Origin: Roseitalea sp.
GTDB lineage: Bacteria > Pseudomonadota > Alphaproteobacteria > Rhizobiales > Rhizobiaceae
Assembly: GCA_017642895.1 (NCBI GenBank)
Contig: JAEPON010000002.1
Location: 248,001-312,000 of the forward strand
Direction of reading: 5' to 3'
DNA: 64,000 bases
The position numbers and the translations under genes are program-made. Below are positions 51,977-61,049 of the stretch, piece after piece (the stretch's first letter is position 1; each line of letters starts with the position of its first letter). Below the pieces are notes generated by a model. The model ran no database searches, had not been told where the DNA came from, and was given only the letters and a program-made list of their open reading frames with translations.

Positions 51977-52894
51977 TCACCGGCGCCGTCGGCCGGCCCA
52001 CGCGGTCGCCAGCCGCGCCAGCAGCATCACAAAGCCACGCAATGACCCGAACTTCGGAACACCATCGGCAAGCGCGGCCCGGCTCGCCGGACCATAAATG
52101 CCGTCAATGGCAAGCCCGTGACGGCTTTGGAACGCGCGCAGCGCCGCTTCGGTGCGCGGGCCGAAAACGCCGTCGGCGGGCAGCGGATGACCCGCCGCGG
52201 TCAGCATGCGCTGCATGTCGCGCACCGCCTCGCCCCGGTCGCCGCGCCGCACCAGATCGGCGCCCCGGCGGCGCGGCGGCGCCGACGGCACGGACGCACG
52301 GCCACGCCCGCGATGCCGCGCATGGGCGGCCGCCAATCGCACATCATAGCGGTTTTTCGCATAGGCCGGACCATTGTAGCGCCGCGCGAACCCGGCCCAG
52401 TCGCGCGCATGCAGAAGCGAAGTCAGCCGGTTGGCATGGATGAAGCGCAGCATCAGCCGCACCTGGCCCTCGATGCCGGACCGCGCCTCGCGGGCCAGCG
52501 CCTCGGGCGATCCGAAGCCCAGATGTTTCCAGTGCGCGCCCATCACCTGCCCGATCCCCCAGGAGACAGACTGCAACGCCGCCGCCCGGTCGATTTGCGC
52601 CGCGCGCTCGAGCATTTGCCAACGCCCGGCCTGCCCGCGCGGATTTGCGACGGTTCCCGCGCGCGGCGATGCAAGACCGGCCTTGCGTGCCTCGGCGCGG
52701 CGGTCGTCGCCGATGAGCCGGTCGAAATAATGGCCTTCGAACCGGATCAGCGGTTCCTTGCGGCCACCAACCATGGCAAAGGCCCGGCCGCCGCTTTCGA
52801 CTTCCGCCACGGCCTTGAGCGTCGCCGGCTCGATGCCGTTTTCGCGCGCCACACGCTCGATGATCTGAAGGGTTTCGTCGGAAAATGCCGGCAC
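51977..52894 (-). CDS. N-acetylmuramidase-domain protein with peptidoglycan-binding domain
   Basis: A 305-residue cytoplasmic-looking lysozyme-like protein. Residues 1-180 are the N-acetylmuramidase (DUF3380) domain: LKAVAEVESGGRAF holds the catalytic Glu, then PLIRFEGHYF and VSWGIGQVMGAHWKHLGF. Residues 215-275 are a PG_binding_1 domain (MQRMLTAAGHPLPADGVFGPRTEAALRAFQ). The start is GTG at 52894 behind AAAGGAG. Such proteins occur as phage endolysins and in genomes as housekeeping copies; no phage gene is nearby. Confidence 0.82.
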   Translation of the reverse strand: MPAFSDETLQIIERVARENGIEPATLKAVAEVESGGRAFAMVGGRKEPLIRFEGHYFDRLIGDDRRAEARKAGLASPRAGTVANPRGQAGRWQMLERAAQIDRAAALQSVSWGIGQVMGAHWKHLGFGSPEALAREARSGIEGQVRLMLRFIHANRLTSLLHARDWAGFARRYNGPAYAKNRYDVRLAAAHARHRGRGRASVPSAPPRRRGADLVRRGDRGEAVRDMQRMLTAAGHPLPADGVFGPRTEAALRAFQSRHGLAIDGIYGPASRAALADGVPKFGSLRGFVMLLARLATAWAGRRRR

Positions 52895-52973
52895 TTTTCG
52901 CTCCTTTGGCTGGGGAGCGGCCAGTATCGGTCAGTGCGCAAACGGTTGGATAAATTGCCGGCACGGCACCCGG

Positions 52974-53159
52974 TCAAGCGCCGTCATCGGCCTTTTGCGG
53001 ATCGTCTTCAGGGATGAAGAACAAAAACCAGAACAGCCAGAGCGCCCCCGCCAGGTCCCACCATGACCCGCCTGCCCCGAAGAAATCCATCACCTGCGGC
53101 AGCTTGTAGAGCCCGATCAGGCCCAAAAATCCCAGATACCAGTTCTTCTGCAGCGTCAT
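52974..53159 (-). CDS. Small membrane protein
   Basis: A 61-residue protein with KNWYLGFLGLIGLYKLPQVM and a second helix WDLAGALWLFWFLFFIP, ending in acidic EDDPQKADDGA. Short proteins of this pattern are found beside HTH regulators in many bacteria. AAGGATG is the SD. A 12-bp palindrome lies 34 bases upstream. The function is unknown. Confidence 0.6.
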   Translation of the reverse strand: MTLQKNWYLGFLGLIGLYKLPQVMDFFGAGGSWWDLAGALWLFWFLFFIPEDDPQKADDGA

Positions 53160-53187
53160 GTCACATCCTTGCGATAGCCAAGTATTT

Positions 53188-53205
53188 TGAACGAACGATC
53201 GTTCA
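53188..53205. promoter_or_regulatory. TetR-type palindrome upstream of the small membrane protein
   Basis: GAACGATCGTTC (53193-53204) is a perfect 12-bp palindrome inside TGAACGAACGATCGTTCA, the kind of site TetR-family repressors bind. It lies 29-46 bases before the ATG at 53159. No regulator gene is next to it, so the factor would act from elsewhere. Confidence 0.5.
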
Positions 53206-53736
53206 TTATTTAGGCGGTCGGCCTGCTGGCGTCAAGCCGGATCAGCATTGGTTGAACAGGCAGATGACACGCAGGCACCGACGCGGGCCAACGCCCTTCG
53301 CCCAACAAAACTTATCCCCCCTTCTCTCCCCGCCCCCATACTTGCCTCACCGCGCCCTTCGGAACGTCGGATGGCCACCACCTTCGGCGGGCGCGGCGGT
53401 GGACCGGTTGGGTGCGGCGTGGTCGACCCTTGGTCGGCCGGAAGCCAACGATTTGGCTTTCGGAACGACGAACGCCCGGAGCATAAGCGAAGGGCCGGGG
53501 TCACACATGGTAGCCTCACCTGGGCGATGAGCCCTCAAGCCGGTGCGGAATGAAGATGTGCGGTGTCCGTCCGCGCCTGTTATCGGCCAGACCCGGCCGA
53601 CGGTCAGGACCGGATGGGGCCAAAGGATGGGTTCATCGCGTCGCGGGTCTGCGGCGGACCGAACCCATCCCAAGGCCGCGGTAGGGCGCGAGCCTCGCGC
53701 CGGCGCCGCACATGGCGATCACCGCAAACCCACCGG

Positions 53737-53796
53737 ACGGGCGGTTTGGCGACCGCACTATACAAACTTCGGATCGCGGCTCCCCAAACCGCCCGT
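53737..53796. repeat. Inverted repeat with 13-bp arms
   Basis: ACGGGCGGTTTGG (53737-53749) and CCAAACCGCCCGT (53784-53796) are exact inverted arms, 34 bases apart. No T-run follows directly. The role is unknown. Confidence 0.6.
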
Positions 53797-53857
53797 TGTT
53801 CCCGTTCTTTGACAGATGCCGGCTTTGAAGGTGAAGCGCGGTCACAATCACACACGC

Positions 53858-53951
53858 CGTCATTCCGGAGCCGCGAAGCGGAACCCGGAATCCAGAGCCG
53901 AGGCGGCAAACACCCAGCCACTGGATTCCGGAATCACGTTCCGGAATGACG
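53858..53951. repeat. 94-bp palindromic element (CGTCATTCCGGA type)
   Basis: CGTCATTCCGGA (53858-53869) pairs with TCCGGAATGACG (53940-53951), and CCGGAATCCAG (53885-53895) with CTGGATTCCGG (53921-53931). Elements with these CGTCATTCCGG ends are dispersed in many alphaproteobacterial genomes. It folds into one long interrupted hairpin. Confidence 0.78.
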
Positions 53952-54085
53952 CAGATGGACGCGAAGGGCGGATTTGTAGCAGCCGAACGGAAAGAACGGA
54001 ATGCAGCGAACGCTTTCACCCCTCGCCTCACCCTTCAAGGCCCGAACCCCTTCCCGCCTTGGTCATCAAGCGCTAGAACCCCGCC

Positions 54086-55021
54086 ATGACCGAAACGCCC
54101 ATCATCGTCGCCGCGCTCTATCACTTTGCCCGGCTCGACAACCATCAGACGCTGCAAAAGCCGCTGGCCCAACTGTGCTGCAAGGCCGGCCTCAAGGGCA
54201 CGCTTCTTCTGGCGTCGGAAGGCATCAACGGCACCGTCGCCGGCCCGCGCGAAGGCATCGACGCGATGCTCGCCTTCCTGCGCGCGCAACCCGGGCTCGC
54301 CGGCCTCGAACACAAGGAAAGCCTCGCCGACACCATGCCCTTCTACCGGCTCAAGGTGCGGCTGAAGAAGGAAATCGTCACCATGGGTGTGCCGGGCACC
54401 GACCCGACGACGATCGTTGGCACCTATGTCGCGCCCCAGGACTGGAACGAACTGATCGCCGACCCCGACACGATCACCATCGACACGCGCAACGATTACG
54501 AGGTGAAGATCGGCACGTTCGAAAATGCCGTGAACCCGCAAACCGCCACCTTCCGCGAATTTCCCGACTGGGTGCGCCGCAACGAAAACGCCCTGCGCGG
54601 CAAGAAGATCGCCATGTTCTGCACCGGCGGCATACGCTGCGAAAAGGCAACCGCCTTCGTCAAATCGCTCGGCCATGACCATGTGTTCCATTTGAAAGGC
54701 GGCATCCTGAAATATCTCGAAACGGTGGCCGAGGACGACAGCACGTGGCGCGGCGAGTGTTTCGTTTTCGATGAGCGTGTCGCGGTCGGCCACGGCCTCG
54801 CGCAGGGCACCCACAAGCTCTGCCGCGCCTGCCGGCATCCGCTGTCGCCCGAGGATCTGCGCAGCGCCGACTACCGGCCCGGCGTCCAGTGCCCCCACTG
54901 CGCCGGAACGATGAGCCAGGCCGACCGCGCCCGGTTTGCCGAACGCCAGCGGCAGGTGGAACTGGCCCATGCGCGGGGGGAGCGGCACATTGGCGACGGC
55001 AGCAAACCCGGTGGCCGTTGA
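54086..55021 (+). CDS. trhO: tRNA uridine-34 hydroxylase TrhO (rhodanese family)
   Basis: A 311-residue protein (YceA/TrhO) that makes 5-hydroxyuridine at tRNA position 34 using oxygen. [20 protein letters not shown] opens the N-terminal domain, [17 protein letters not shown] follows, and the rhodanese domain has [16 protein letters not shown] and the active-site loop [12 protein letters not shown] Cys-rich end ([18 protein letters not shown]) may bind zinc. It lies 26 bases before ureD; co-transcription is possible. Confidence 0.9.
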   Translation: MTETPIIVAALYHFARLDNHQTLQKPLAQLCCKAGLKGTLLLASEGINGTVAGPREGIDAMLAFLRAQPGLAGLEHKESLADTMPFYRLKVRLKKEIVTMGVPGTDPTTIVGTYVAPQDWNELIADPDTITIDTRNDYEVKIGTFENAVNPQTATFREFPDWVRRNENALRGKKIAMFCTGGIRCEKATAFVKSLGHDHVFHLKGGILKYLETVAEDDSTWRGECFVFDERVAVGHGLAQGTHKLCRACRHPLSPEDLRSADYRPGVQCPHCAGTMSQADRARFAERQRQVELAHARGERHIGDGSKPGGR

Positions 55022-55046
55022 GCGCGGCCGGGCGGAAGCGGTGGCC

Positions 55047-55871
55047 ATGCAACGCTCGGTCGGCGCCGGGCGGATCGCGGTCAAGGCCGGGCCGGACGGC
55101 CGGACCCGGCTCGACGCGCTGCACCAGAAGGCCAACGCCAAGATCCGCATTCCCAAGGCACATGGGAGCGCGCTCGAGGCGGTCCTGATCAACACCGCCG
55201 GAGGGCTGACCGGCGGTGACCGGCTGAACTGGTCGGCGGCGGCCGGCGCGGGCACGCATCTGGTGATCGCCACCCAGGCCTGCGAACGCATCTACAAAAG
55301 CGCCGGCGGTACCGCGATCCAGACGACACGGCTCGATGTCGGCGCGGGGGCCCGGCTCGACTGGCTGCCGCAGGAGACGATCCTGTTCGATGACAGCGCG
55401 CTCGACCGTTCGATCGACATCGATCTTGCGCCCGACGCCGTTTTCACCGGTCTGGAAACGCTGGTGCTCGGCCGCGCTGCGATGGGCGAGACGGTGCGTC
55501 GGACGCTGTTGCGCGACCGGTGGCGGATAGGCCGCGCCGGCGCGTTGATCCATGCCGATGATCTGCGGCTGGGCGGCGATATCACGGCGGTTTCCGGAAG
55601 CCCGGCAACACTCGCCACATGCACGGCGGCGGCCACGCTTGTCCACGTCGCGCCGTGCGATGACGAGCAGCAGGTGGCGCTGGCCGCTCGGCTCCGCGAG
55701 AAACTGGCGCCGATGTCCGGTAGCGCGGTGCGCGCCGGCGTCAGCGCCTTCGCCGGCAAATGCGTGGTCCGGCTGTTGGCGCCCGATGCCTACCGCCTGC
55801 GGCCGCTGGCGATCGAAGCGCTTGCGATCCTGCGCGACGGCGCGCCGCTACCCGCCGTCTGGCGTTCATAG
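55047..55871 (+). CDS. ureD: Urease accessory protein UreD (isolated gene)
   Basis: A 274-residue chaperone that, with UreF and UreG, loads nickel into urease. Family blocks are RIAVKAGPDGRTRLDALHQKANAKIRIP, LINTAGGLTGGDRLNW, ACERIYKSAGG, LDWLPQETILFDDSALDRSI and FTGLETLVLGRAAMGE. The start at 55047 is family-like; GTG at 55011 is also in frame. UreD normally leads a ureDABCEFG operon, but the next gene here is galE, so this copy is separated from the other urease genes. Confidence 0.88.
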   Translation: MQRSVGAGRIAVKAGPDGRTRLDALHQKANAKIRIPKAHGSALEAVLINTAGGLTGGDRLNWSAAAGAGTHLVIATQACERIYKSAGGTAIQTTRLDVGAGARLDWLPQETILFDDSALDRSIDIDLAPDAVFTGLETLVLGRAAMGETVRRTLLRDRWRIGRAGALIHADDLRLGGDITAVSGSPATLATCTAAATLVHVAPCDDEQQVALAARLREKLAPMSGSAVRAGVSAFAGKCVVRLLAPDAYRLRPLAIEALAILRDGAPLPAVWRS

Positions 55872-55964
55872 CGGCACAGGCGGCGGCGCACGTCGCCAAC
55901 CCTTTCTCAACCCTTGCATGACAGGCTGGCCGCAAAATCGGCCCAACCGCAAGGAACAGCCGTC

Positions 55965-56987
55965 ATGAAGATCCTGGTCACCGGCGGTGCCGGCTATATC
56001 GGTTCGCACACCTTTCTGGCGCTGCGCGAGGCGGGCCACCGGCCCGTCATTTTCGACAATTTCTCCAACGCCTCGCCACGCGTTCTCGACCGGCTCGGCC
56101 AGCTCTTTCAGGAGACCGTCACGTGCGTGGAGGGCGATATACGCGATGTGGGCGCGCTGGAAACGACGATCACGGAGCACGGCTGCGAGGCGGTGATCCA
56201 TTTCGCCGGTTACAAGGCGGTCGGCGAGAGCATGGCCGAACCGCTCAAATATTACGACGTCAATGTCGGCGGCACCGAAAGGCTTCTGACCGCGATGACC
56301 AACACCGGCGTCAGGAAGATGATCTTTTCATCGTCCGCGACCGTTTATGGCGATCCGCAGCACTTGCCGATCCCCGAGGACCACCCGCTATCGACGGCCA
56401 GCGTCTACGGCCACACCAAGCTGGTGGTCGAGAACATGCTGCGCGCGCTGCATGACGCTGATCCGCGATGGGCCATCGCCATCCTGCGCTATTTCAACCC
56501 GGTCGGCGCGCACCCCTCAGGGCTGATCGGCGAGGACCCGGCCGACATACCCAACAATCTGATGCCCTATATCAGCCAGGTCGCGGTCGGCCGCCGCCCG
56601 CACCTGACCGTCTTCGGCGATGATTATCCGACACCGGACGGCACCGGCGTGCGCGACTATATCCACGTCTGCGATCTGGCCGAGGGCCATGTCGCCGCCC
56701 TGCAATTGCTCGATGAGCCGCAATGCACCGCCGTCAACCTGGGCACCGGGCAGGGCTGTTCGGTGCTCGACATGGTGCGCGCCTTCGAGGCCGCCAGCGG
56801 CCGGCCGATACCGTACAAGATTGCCGAACGGCGCGCCGGCGACATCGCCACCTGCTACGCCGACCCGGCGCGGGCCAAGGCACTGATGGGCTGGACCGCC
56901 GAGCGCGATCTGGCCGACATGTGCGCCGACGCCTGGCGCTGGCAGTCGCGCAACCCTATGGGCTATCTCGACATCGCCGCCGAATAG
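55965..56987 (+). CDS. galE: UDP-glucose 4-epimerase
   Basis: A 340-residue extended SDR that interconverts UDP-glucose and UDP-galactose. KILVTGGAGYIGSHTFLAL is the NAD-binding start, IFSSSATVYGDP and ASVYGHTKLVVENML give the Ser, Tyr and Lys of the active site, and LRYFNPVGAHPSGLIGEDP the sugar-binding block. AAGGAAC precedes the ATG at 55965. It converges with galU, four bases away, so UDP-glucose supply and use are side by side. Confidence 0.9.
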   Translation: MKILVTGGAGYIGSHTFLALREAGHRPVIFDNFSNASPRVLDRLGQLFQETVTCVEGDIRDVGALETTITEHGCEAVIHFAGYKAVGESMAEPLKYYDVNVGGTERLLTAMTNTGVRKMIFSSSATVYGDPQHLPIPEDHPLSTASVYGHTKLVVENMLRALHDADPRWAIAILRYFNPVGAHPSGLIGEDPADIPNNLMPYISQVAVGRRPHLTVFGDDYPTPDGTGVRDYIHVCDLAEGHVAALQLLDEPQCTAVNLGTGQGCSVLDMVRAFEAASGRPIPYKIAERRAGDIATCYADPARAKALMGWTAERDLADMCADAWRWQSRNPMGYLDIAAE

Positions 56988-56991
56988 ACGC

Positions 56992-57870
56992 TCATGGATC
57001 AAGGCTCCTGATGAAGGCGCGCAGATCCGCGCCCAGTTCGTCATTGGCAAGGCCCAGCGCGATGTTGGCGCTCAAAAAGCCCAGTTTCGAGCCGCAATCA
57101 TAGGTCTCGCCATTGAACGGCACGCCGAAAAAGGGCTGCGCGTCCATCAGCGCCAGCATCGAATCGGTCAACTGGATCTCGCCGCCCGCGCCCTTTTCGT
57201 GCCGGCCCAGAAGGCCCATGATCGACGCGTCGAGAATGTAGCGCCCATTGAGGAAGTAGTTGGACGGTGCGGTGCCGGGCGCCGGCTTTTCGACCATGCC
57301 GGTGATGGAAAAGGAGCGATCATCGAACGTCTCGCCCATCGAGACGATGCCATATTTGTGCGCGTCTTCGGGCGCGCATGACTGCACAGAGACGACATTG
57401 CCGCCGCGCTCGCCATGCACCTTGGCCATCTGTGACAGGCAGCCCGGATCACCGGTCATCACCATGTCGGGCAACAGCACCGCAAACGGTTCGCCCGGGC
57501 TGACCATCTCGCGCGCGCACCAGACGGCATGGCCAAGGCCAAGCGCCTGCTGCTGGCGTGTGTAGCTGATCTGGCCCGCTTGCGGCAGGTCGGCGCGCAA
57601 CATGGCCAGCGGCCCGTCCTTGCCCCGCTGCTCCAGCGTGTGTTCCAGCTCGTACTGATGGTCGAAATGGTCCTCGATGACGTTCTTGTTGCGGCCGGTG
57701 ACGAAGATGATGTGCTCGATGCCGGCGGACTTGGCCTCTTCGACGGCATATTGCACCACCGGCTTGTCGACGACCGTGAGCATTTCCTTGGGCACCGCCT
57801 TGGTGGCGGGAAGGAACCGCGTGCCGAGACCGGCGACGGGGATGACGGCTTTGCGGACTTTCTGGGACAC
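56992..57870 (-). CDS. galU: UTP-glucose-1-phosphate uridylyltransferase
   Basis: A 292-residue enzyme that makes UDP-glucose from UTP and glucose 1-phosphate, for exopolysaccharide, lipopolysaccharide and galactose routes. [24 protein letters not shown] is the nucleotide-binding signature, then [17 protein letters not shown] and [15 protein letters not shown]. The start is GTG at 57870, with GGAGAA ten bases upstream. It is convergent with galE. No insertion or frameshift was seen. Confidence 0.92.
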   Translation of the reverse strand: MSQKVRKAVIPVAGLGTRFLPATKAVPKEMLTVVDKPVVQYAVEEAKSAGIEHIIFVTGRNKNVIEDHFDHQYELEHTLEQRGKDGPLAMLRADLPQAGQISYTRQQQALGLGHAVWCAREMVSPGEPFAVLLPDMVMTGDPGCLSQMAKVHGERGGNVVSVQSCAPEDAHKYGIVSMGETFDDRSFSITGMVEKPAPGTAPSNYFLNGRYILDASIMGLLGRHEKGAGGEIQLTDSMLALMDAQPFFGVPFNGETYDCGSKLGFLSANIALGLANDELGADLRAFIRSLDP

Positions 57871-58013
57871 GTGCGCAATTCTCCAGATCAGGGACCAGAT
57901 GCCCTGTCATACTGCAGTGCACGCAAACAGAAAACAGCCAACCGCCGCCATGCAACCGATCGGCCGGACCGATGGCCGCGTCCCGCATGCCGAAGCCCGC
58001 AATCGATGGCGCG

Positions 58014-58029
58014 TTTGATCGGCATCAAA
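58014..58029. promoter_or_regulatory. FNR/FixK-type box upstream of the ion-homeostasis operon
   Basis: TTTGAT-CGGC-ATCAAA has perfect TTGAT-N4-ATCAA arms (58015-58028), the consensus of FNR, FnrN and FixK regulators. Its centre (58021.5) is 60 bases before the GTG at 58082; a -10-like TGATAC (58046-58051) would put the box near -37 to -41, fitting a class II activated promoter. Confidence 0.72.
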
Positions 58030-58081
58030 GCCATCTGGACCGACCTGATACAAGTTCAGATCAATCCAGTGGAGACAAGCG

Positions 58082-58285
58082 GTGCTGAGCAAACCTTTCA
58101 TGACCACGCTTGAGATCGCCGAACTGTTCAAGGTCAACGAGGCCACCGTGCGCGCGTGGATTCACGGCGAAGACCTTCGGGCCATAAAACTCGGGCGAGA
58201 GTTCCGCATCGCGGTCGAGGATGTTGAAGCATTCGTCAACGCCCATGCAACACGACCGCCGGCTTGGGAGCAAACCGACGGCTGA
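58082..58285 (+). CDS. Small helix-turn-helix (excisionase/MerR-like) protein
   Basis: A 67-residue DNA-binding protein: TTLEIAELFKVNEATVRAWIHGEDLRAIKLGREFRIAVEDVEAFV is the HTH_17 fold used by excisionases and small regulators. The GTG at 58082 has GGAGACAA upstream; ATG at 58100 is possible. It lies 31 bases before a P-type ATPase gene and behind an FNR/FixK-type box. No integrase or attachment site is near, so it is more likely a local regulator. Confidence 0.72.
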   Translation: MLSKPFMTTLEIAELFKVNEATVRAWIHGEDLRAIKLGREFRIAVEDVEAFVNAHATRPPAWEQTDG

Positions 58286-58316
58286 GCGGGACTTAGCAGC
58301 AAAAACAAAGGACGAC

Positions 58317-61043
58317 ATGATGAGTTGGCATGACCAACCATTCGGCGATGCGCTGACACGATTCGGCACGCGCATCGAGCAAGGGCTCGACGAGACCGGT
58401 GCGCGGCAGCGCCTTGCGCACTACGGCCCAAACAAGCTGCCCGAGCCCAAGCGCGCAGGCCCTCTGGGCCGCTTTGTCCGCCAGTTCCACAATGTGCTGA
58501 TCTACGTTCTTCTGGCCGCCGGCGCGACGACGGCCTTGCTCGGCCATTGGATCGATACGGCCGTCATCCTTGCGGTCGTGATGGTCAACGCCATCATCGG
58601 TTTCGTGCAGGAAGGCAAGGCCGAAAGCGCGCTCGCCGCGATCCGCGACATGCTGGCGCCCCGGGCGACGGTTCTGCGCGATGGCCACCGCCACACCGTG
58701 CCCGGCGAAGACATCGTGCCCGGCGACGTTGTGATTGTCGAGGCAGGCGACCGCATCCCGGCCGATCTGCGCCTTTGCGAAACACGCGGCCTGAAGATCG
58801 AGGAAGCGGTGCTGACCGGCGAATCGGTGCCGGTCGACAAGGCGACCGGTCCGGTTGCGGCGGACGCGCCGCTCGGCGATCGCCGCTCAATGGCCTTTTC
58901 CGGCACGATGGCCGCAGCCGGACAGGGACGCGGCATCGCCGTCGCCACCGCTGCGGACACCGAGATCGGCCGCATCTCCGGCATGATCGCGGACGTGCCG
59001 TCAACCGAAACGCCGCTGATCCGCCAGATGGCCGTGTTCGCAAAATGGCTGACAGCCTTCATCATCGGCTTCAGCGCGCTCATTCTGGCCTTCGGCCTGA
59101 CACTCGGCGGCTATGGTTTCACCGAACTGTTCATGGCGCTGGTCGGTTTGTCGGTCGCCGCCATTCCCGAAGGGTTGCCGGCCATTCTGACCGTGACACT
59201 CGCCATCGGCGTGCAGGGCATGGCGCGTCGCAACGCGATCGTGCGTCGCCTGCCCGCCATCGAGGCGCTCGGCTCGGTGTCCGTCATCTGCTCGGACAAG
59301 ACCGGCACCTTGACCAAGAACGAGATGACCGTCGCCGGCGTGATCACCGCAAACCACGCCTACAGCGTAACGGGAACCGGCTATGCGCCCCATGGCGGGT
59401 TCGTGCTCGACGGCGCCGAGGCGCGCGTCGCCGATCATCCGGTTCTGACCGAACTGGGGCGCGCCGCGCTGCTGTGCAACGAGGCCGATCTGGTCGGGGC
59501 CGCCGACAACTGGCAGGTGGTTGGTGACCCAATGGAAGGGGCGCTGGTCGCGTTCGCTTGCAAGGCAGGCTTTGAACCGGACACCGAACGCGCAAGACGG
59601 CCGCAGACCGATGCCATTCCCTTCGACGCGCAGCATCGTTTCATGGCGAGCCTGCGCCACGACCATGAGGGCAATGCGACGATTTTCGTCAAGGGCGCGC
59701 CGGAGCGGCTTCTCGCCATGTGCCGGACCCAGCGCATCAAGGATGGCACGAATGCCCCGATCGATCCGGACTATTGGCGCGACCAGGCCGCAGCCACTGC
59801 CGATCAGGGCCAACGCGTCCTCGCCATCGCGGTCAAGCGGACCCATGGCGACCATGGCGAACTGCATTTTGACGACGTCGACAATGACTTGACACTTCTC
59901 GGCCTTGTCGGCCTGATCGACCCGCCGCGTGAGGAGGCGATCGACGCCGTGCGCGAATGCCGCGCCGCCGGCATCGCCGTCAAGATGATCACCGGCGACC
60001 ATGCGGGCACGGCTGCCGCCATTGGCCGGCAGTTGGGCCTCGCCAACACGGCCAGGGTCATGGAAGGCGCCGAGATCGACACGCTGGACACCGACCAGTT
60101 GCGCGGTCGCGCGGCCGAGGTGGACATCTTCGCCCGGACAAGTCCGCAGCACAAATTGCGGCTCGTCGAGGCGCTGCAGGAGGGTGGCGCGGTGGTCGCC
60201 ATGACCGGCGATGGCGTCAATGATGCGCCCGCGCTCAAGCGCGCCGATATCGGCATCGCCATGGGTCTGAAGGGCACCGAGGCCGCCAAGGAAGCCTCCG
60301 AGATCGTGCTCGCTGACGACAATTTCGCGACCATCGCGGCCGCGGTCAAAGCGGGGCGCACGGTCTACGACAATCTGAAGAAAGCGATCATCTTCCTGTT
60401 GCCGGTCAATGGCGGGGAATCGCTGTCCCTTGTCGCCGCGATCCTGCTCGGTCTGACCCTGCCGATCACGCCGCTGCAGATCCTCTGGGTCAACATGGTT
60501 TCCTCGGTGCTGCTCGCCATGACGCTGGCCTTCGAAGCGTCCGAGAGGGGCGTGATGACGCGCGCGCCGCGCCCGGCGTCCGAACCGATCTTGTCGCCGT
60601 TCGTCCTGTGGCGCGTCGGCTTCGTCTCGGTCCTGTTCATGGCCGGCATCTTCGGCAAGTTTGCGCTCGCCCAGGCACAGGGATCATCGATCGAGGAGGC
60701 CCGCACCATCGCGGTCAACACGCTGGTGGTGATGGAGATCTTCTACCTCTTCTCTGTGCGTTACCTGGGCGAGCCGTCGCTCACCCTGCGCGGCCTGTTC
60801 GGCACGCGGCCGGTGCTGATCGCGATCGCCGCCGTCACCGCGCTGCAGTTCCTGTTCACCTATGCGCCCTTCATGGAAGCCTTTTTCGACACGCGGCCCG
60901 TTTCACTGTTGCAGGGCTTGCAGATCGTTGCGGTCGGCATTGCCGTGCTCGTCATCCTGGAGCTTGAAAAGCGTGCAGTCTGGGCCTGGCGCGGCCGGCG
61001 CGGCACCGCGTCCCATGGCGAACGCGCCCGGGCGCGTGGATGA
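58317..61043 (+). CDS. P-type cation-transporting ATPase (PEGLP, class IIA-like)
   Basis: A 908-residue inner-membrane ion pump. An N-terminal cation-ATPase domain (LTRFGTRIEQGLDETGARQRLAHYGPNKLPE), about ten helices, actuator motif TGES near residue 167, PEGLP at 284 in helix 4, the phosphorylated Asp327 in DKTGTLT, and TGDGVNDAPALK near residue 630. PEGLP is typical of calcium and other class II pumps; heavy-metal CPX motifs are absent, so calcium, sodium or manganese are candidates. ATG 58317 and 58320 are both near AAAGGA. It is co-transcribed with the HTH gene and followed by a Kef-type antiporter. Confidence 0.87.
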   Translation: MMSWHDQPFGDALTRFGTRIEQGLDETGARQRLAHYGPNKLPEPKRAGPLGRFVRQFHNVLIYVLLAAGATTALLGHWIDTAVILAVVMVNAIIGFVQEGKAESALAAIRDMLAPRATVLRDGHRHTVPGEDIVPGDVVIVEAGDRIPADLRLCETRGLKIEEAVLTGESVPVDKATGPVAADAPLGDRRSMAFSGTMAAAGQGRGIAVATAADTEIGRISGMIADVPSTETPLIRQMAVFAKWLTAFIIGFSALILAFGLTLGGYGFTELFMALVGLSVAAIPEGLPAILTVTLAIGVQGMARRNAIVRRLPAIEALGSVSVICSDKTGTLTKNEMTVAGVITANHAYSVTGTGYAPHGGFVLDGAEARVADHPVLTELGRAALLCNEADLVGAADNWQVVGDPMEGALVAFACKAGFEPDTERARRPQTDAIPFDAQHRFMASLRHDHEGNATIFVKGAPERLLAMCRTQRIKDGTNAPIDPDYWRDQAAATADQGQRVLAIAVKRTHGDHGELHFDDVDNDLTLLGLVGLIDPPREEAIDAVRECRAAGIAVKMITGDHAGTAAAIGRQLGLANTARVMEGAEIDTLDTDQLRGRAAEVDIFARTSPQHKLRLVEALQEGGAVVAMTGDGVNDAPALKRADIGIAMGLKGTEAAKEASEIVLADDNFATIAAAVKAGRTVYDNLKKAIIFLLPVNGGESLSLVAAILLGLTLPITPLQILWVNMVSSVLLAMTLAFEASERGVMTRAPRPASEPILSPFVLWRVGFVSVLFMAGIFGKFALAQAQGSSIEEARTIAVNTLVVMEIFYLFSVRYLGEPSLTLRGLFGTRPVLIAIAAVTALQFLFTYAPFMEAFFDTRPVSLLQGLQIVAVGIAVLVILELEKRAVWAWRGRRGTASHGERARARG

Positions 61044-61049
61044 TACCCC

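Larger units (their letters stand above)
53210..54085. other. Non-coding tract of about 0.9 kb
   Basis: The longest gene-free stretch of the window. Open frames exist in all directions (up to 155 codons) but are rich in Arg, Pro and Ser, lack ribosome-binding sites and read like frames over repeat DNA. It includes an inverted repeat (53737-53796) and a palindromic element (53858-53951). The left part (53230-53530) looks like another degenerate repeat. I see no gene I can support. Confidence 0.6.

Noticed and set aside
51977..52894. Prophage remnant around the muramidase
   Set aside because: No integrase, structural, holin or repressor gene is adjacent, and neighbouring genes are metabolic.
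53063..54031. Short open frames in the 53-54 kb tract
   Set aside because: Arg/Pro/Ser-rich, without SD or motifs, crossing repeat elements in several frames at once.
58082..58285. Mobile element marked by an excisionase
   Set aside because: There is no integrase, tRNA target or direct repeat around it; the downstream genes are housekeeping ion transporters.
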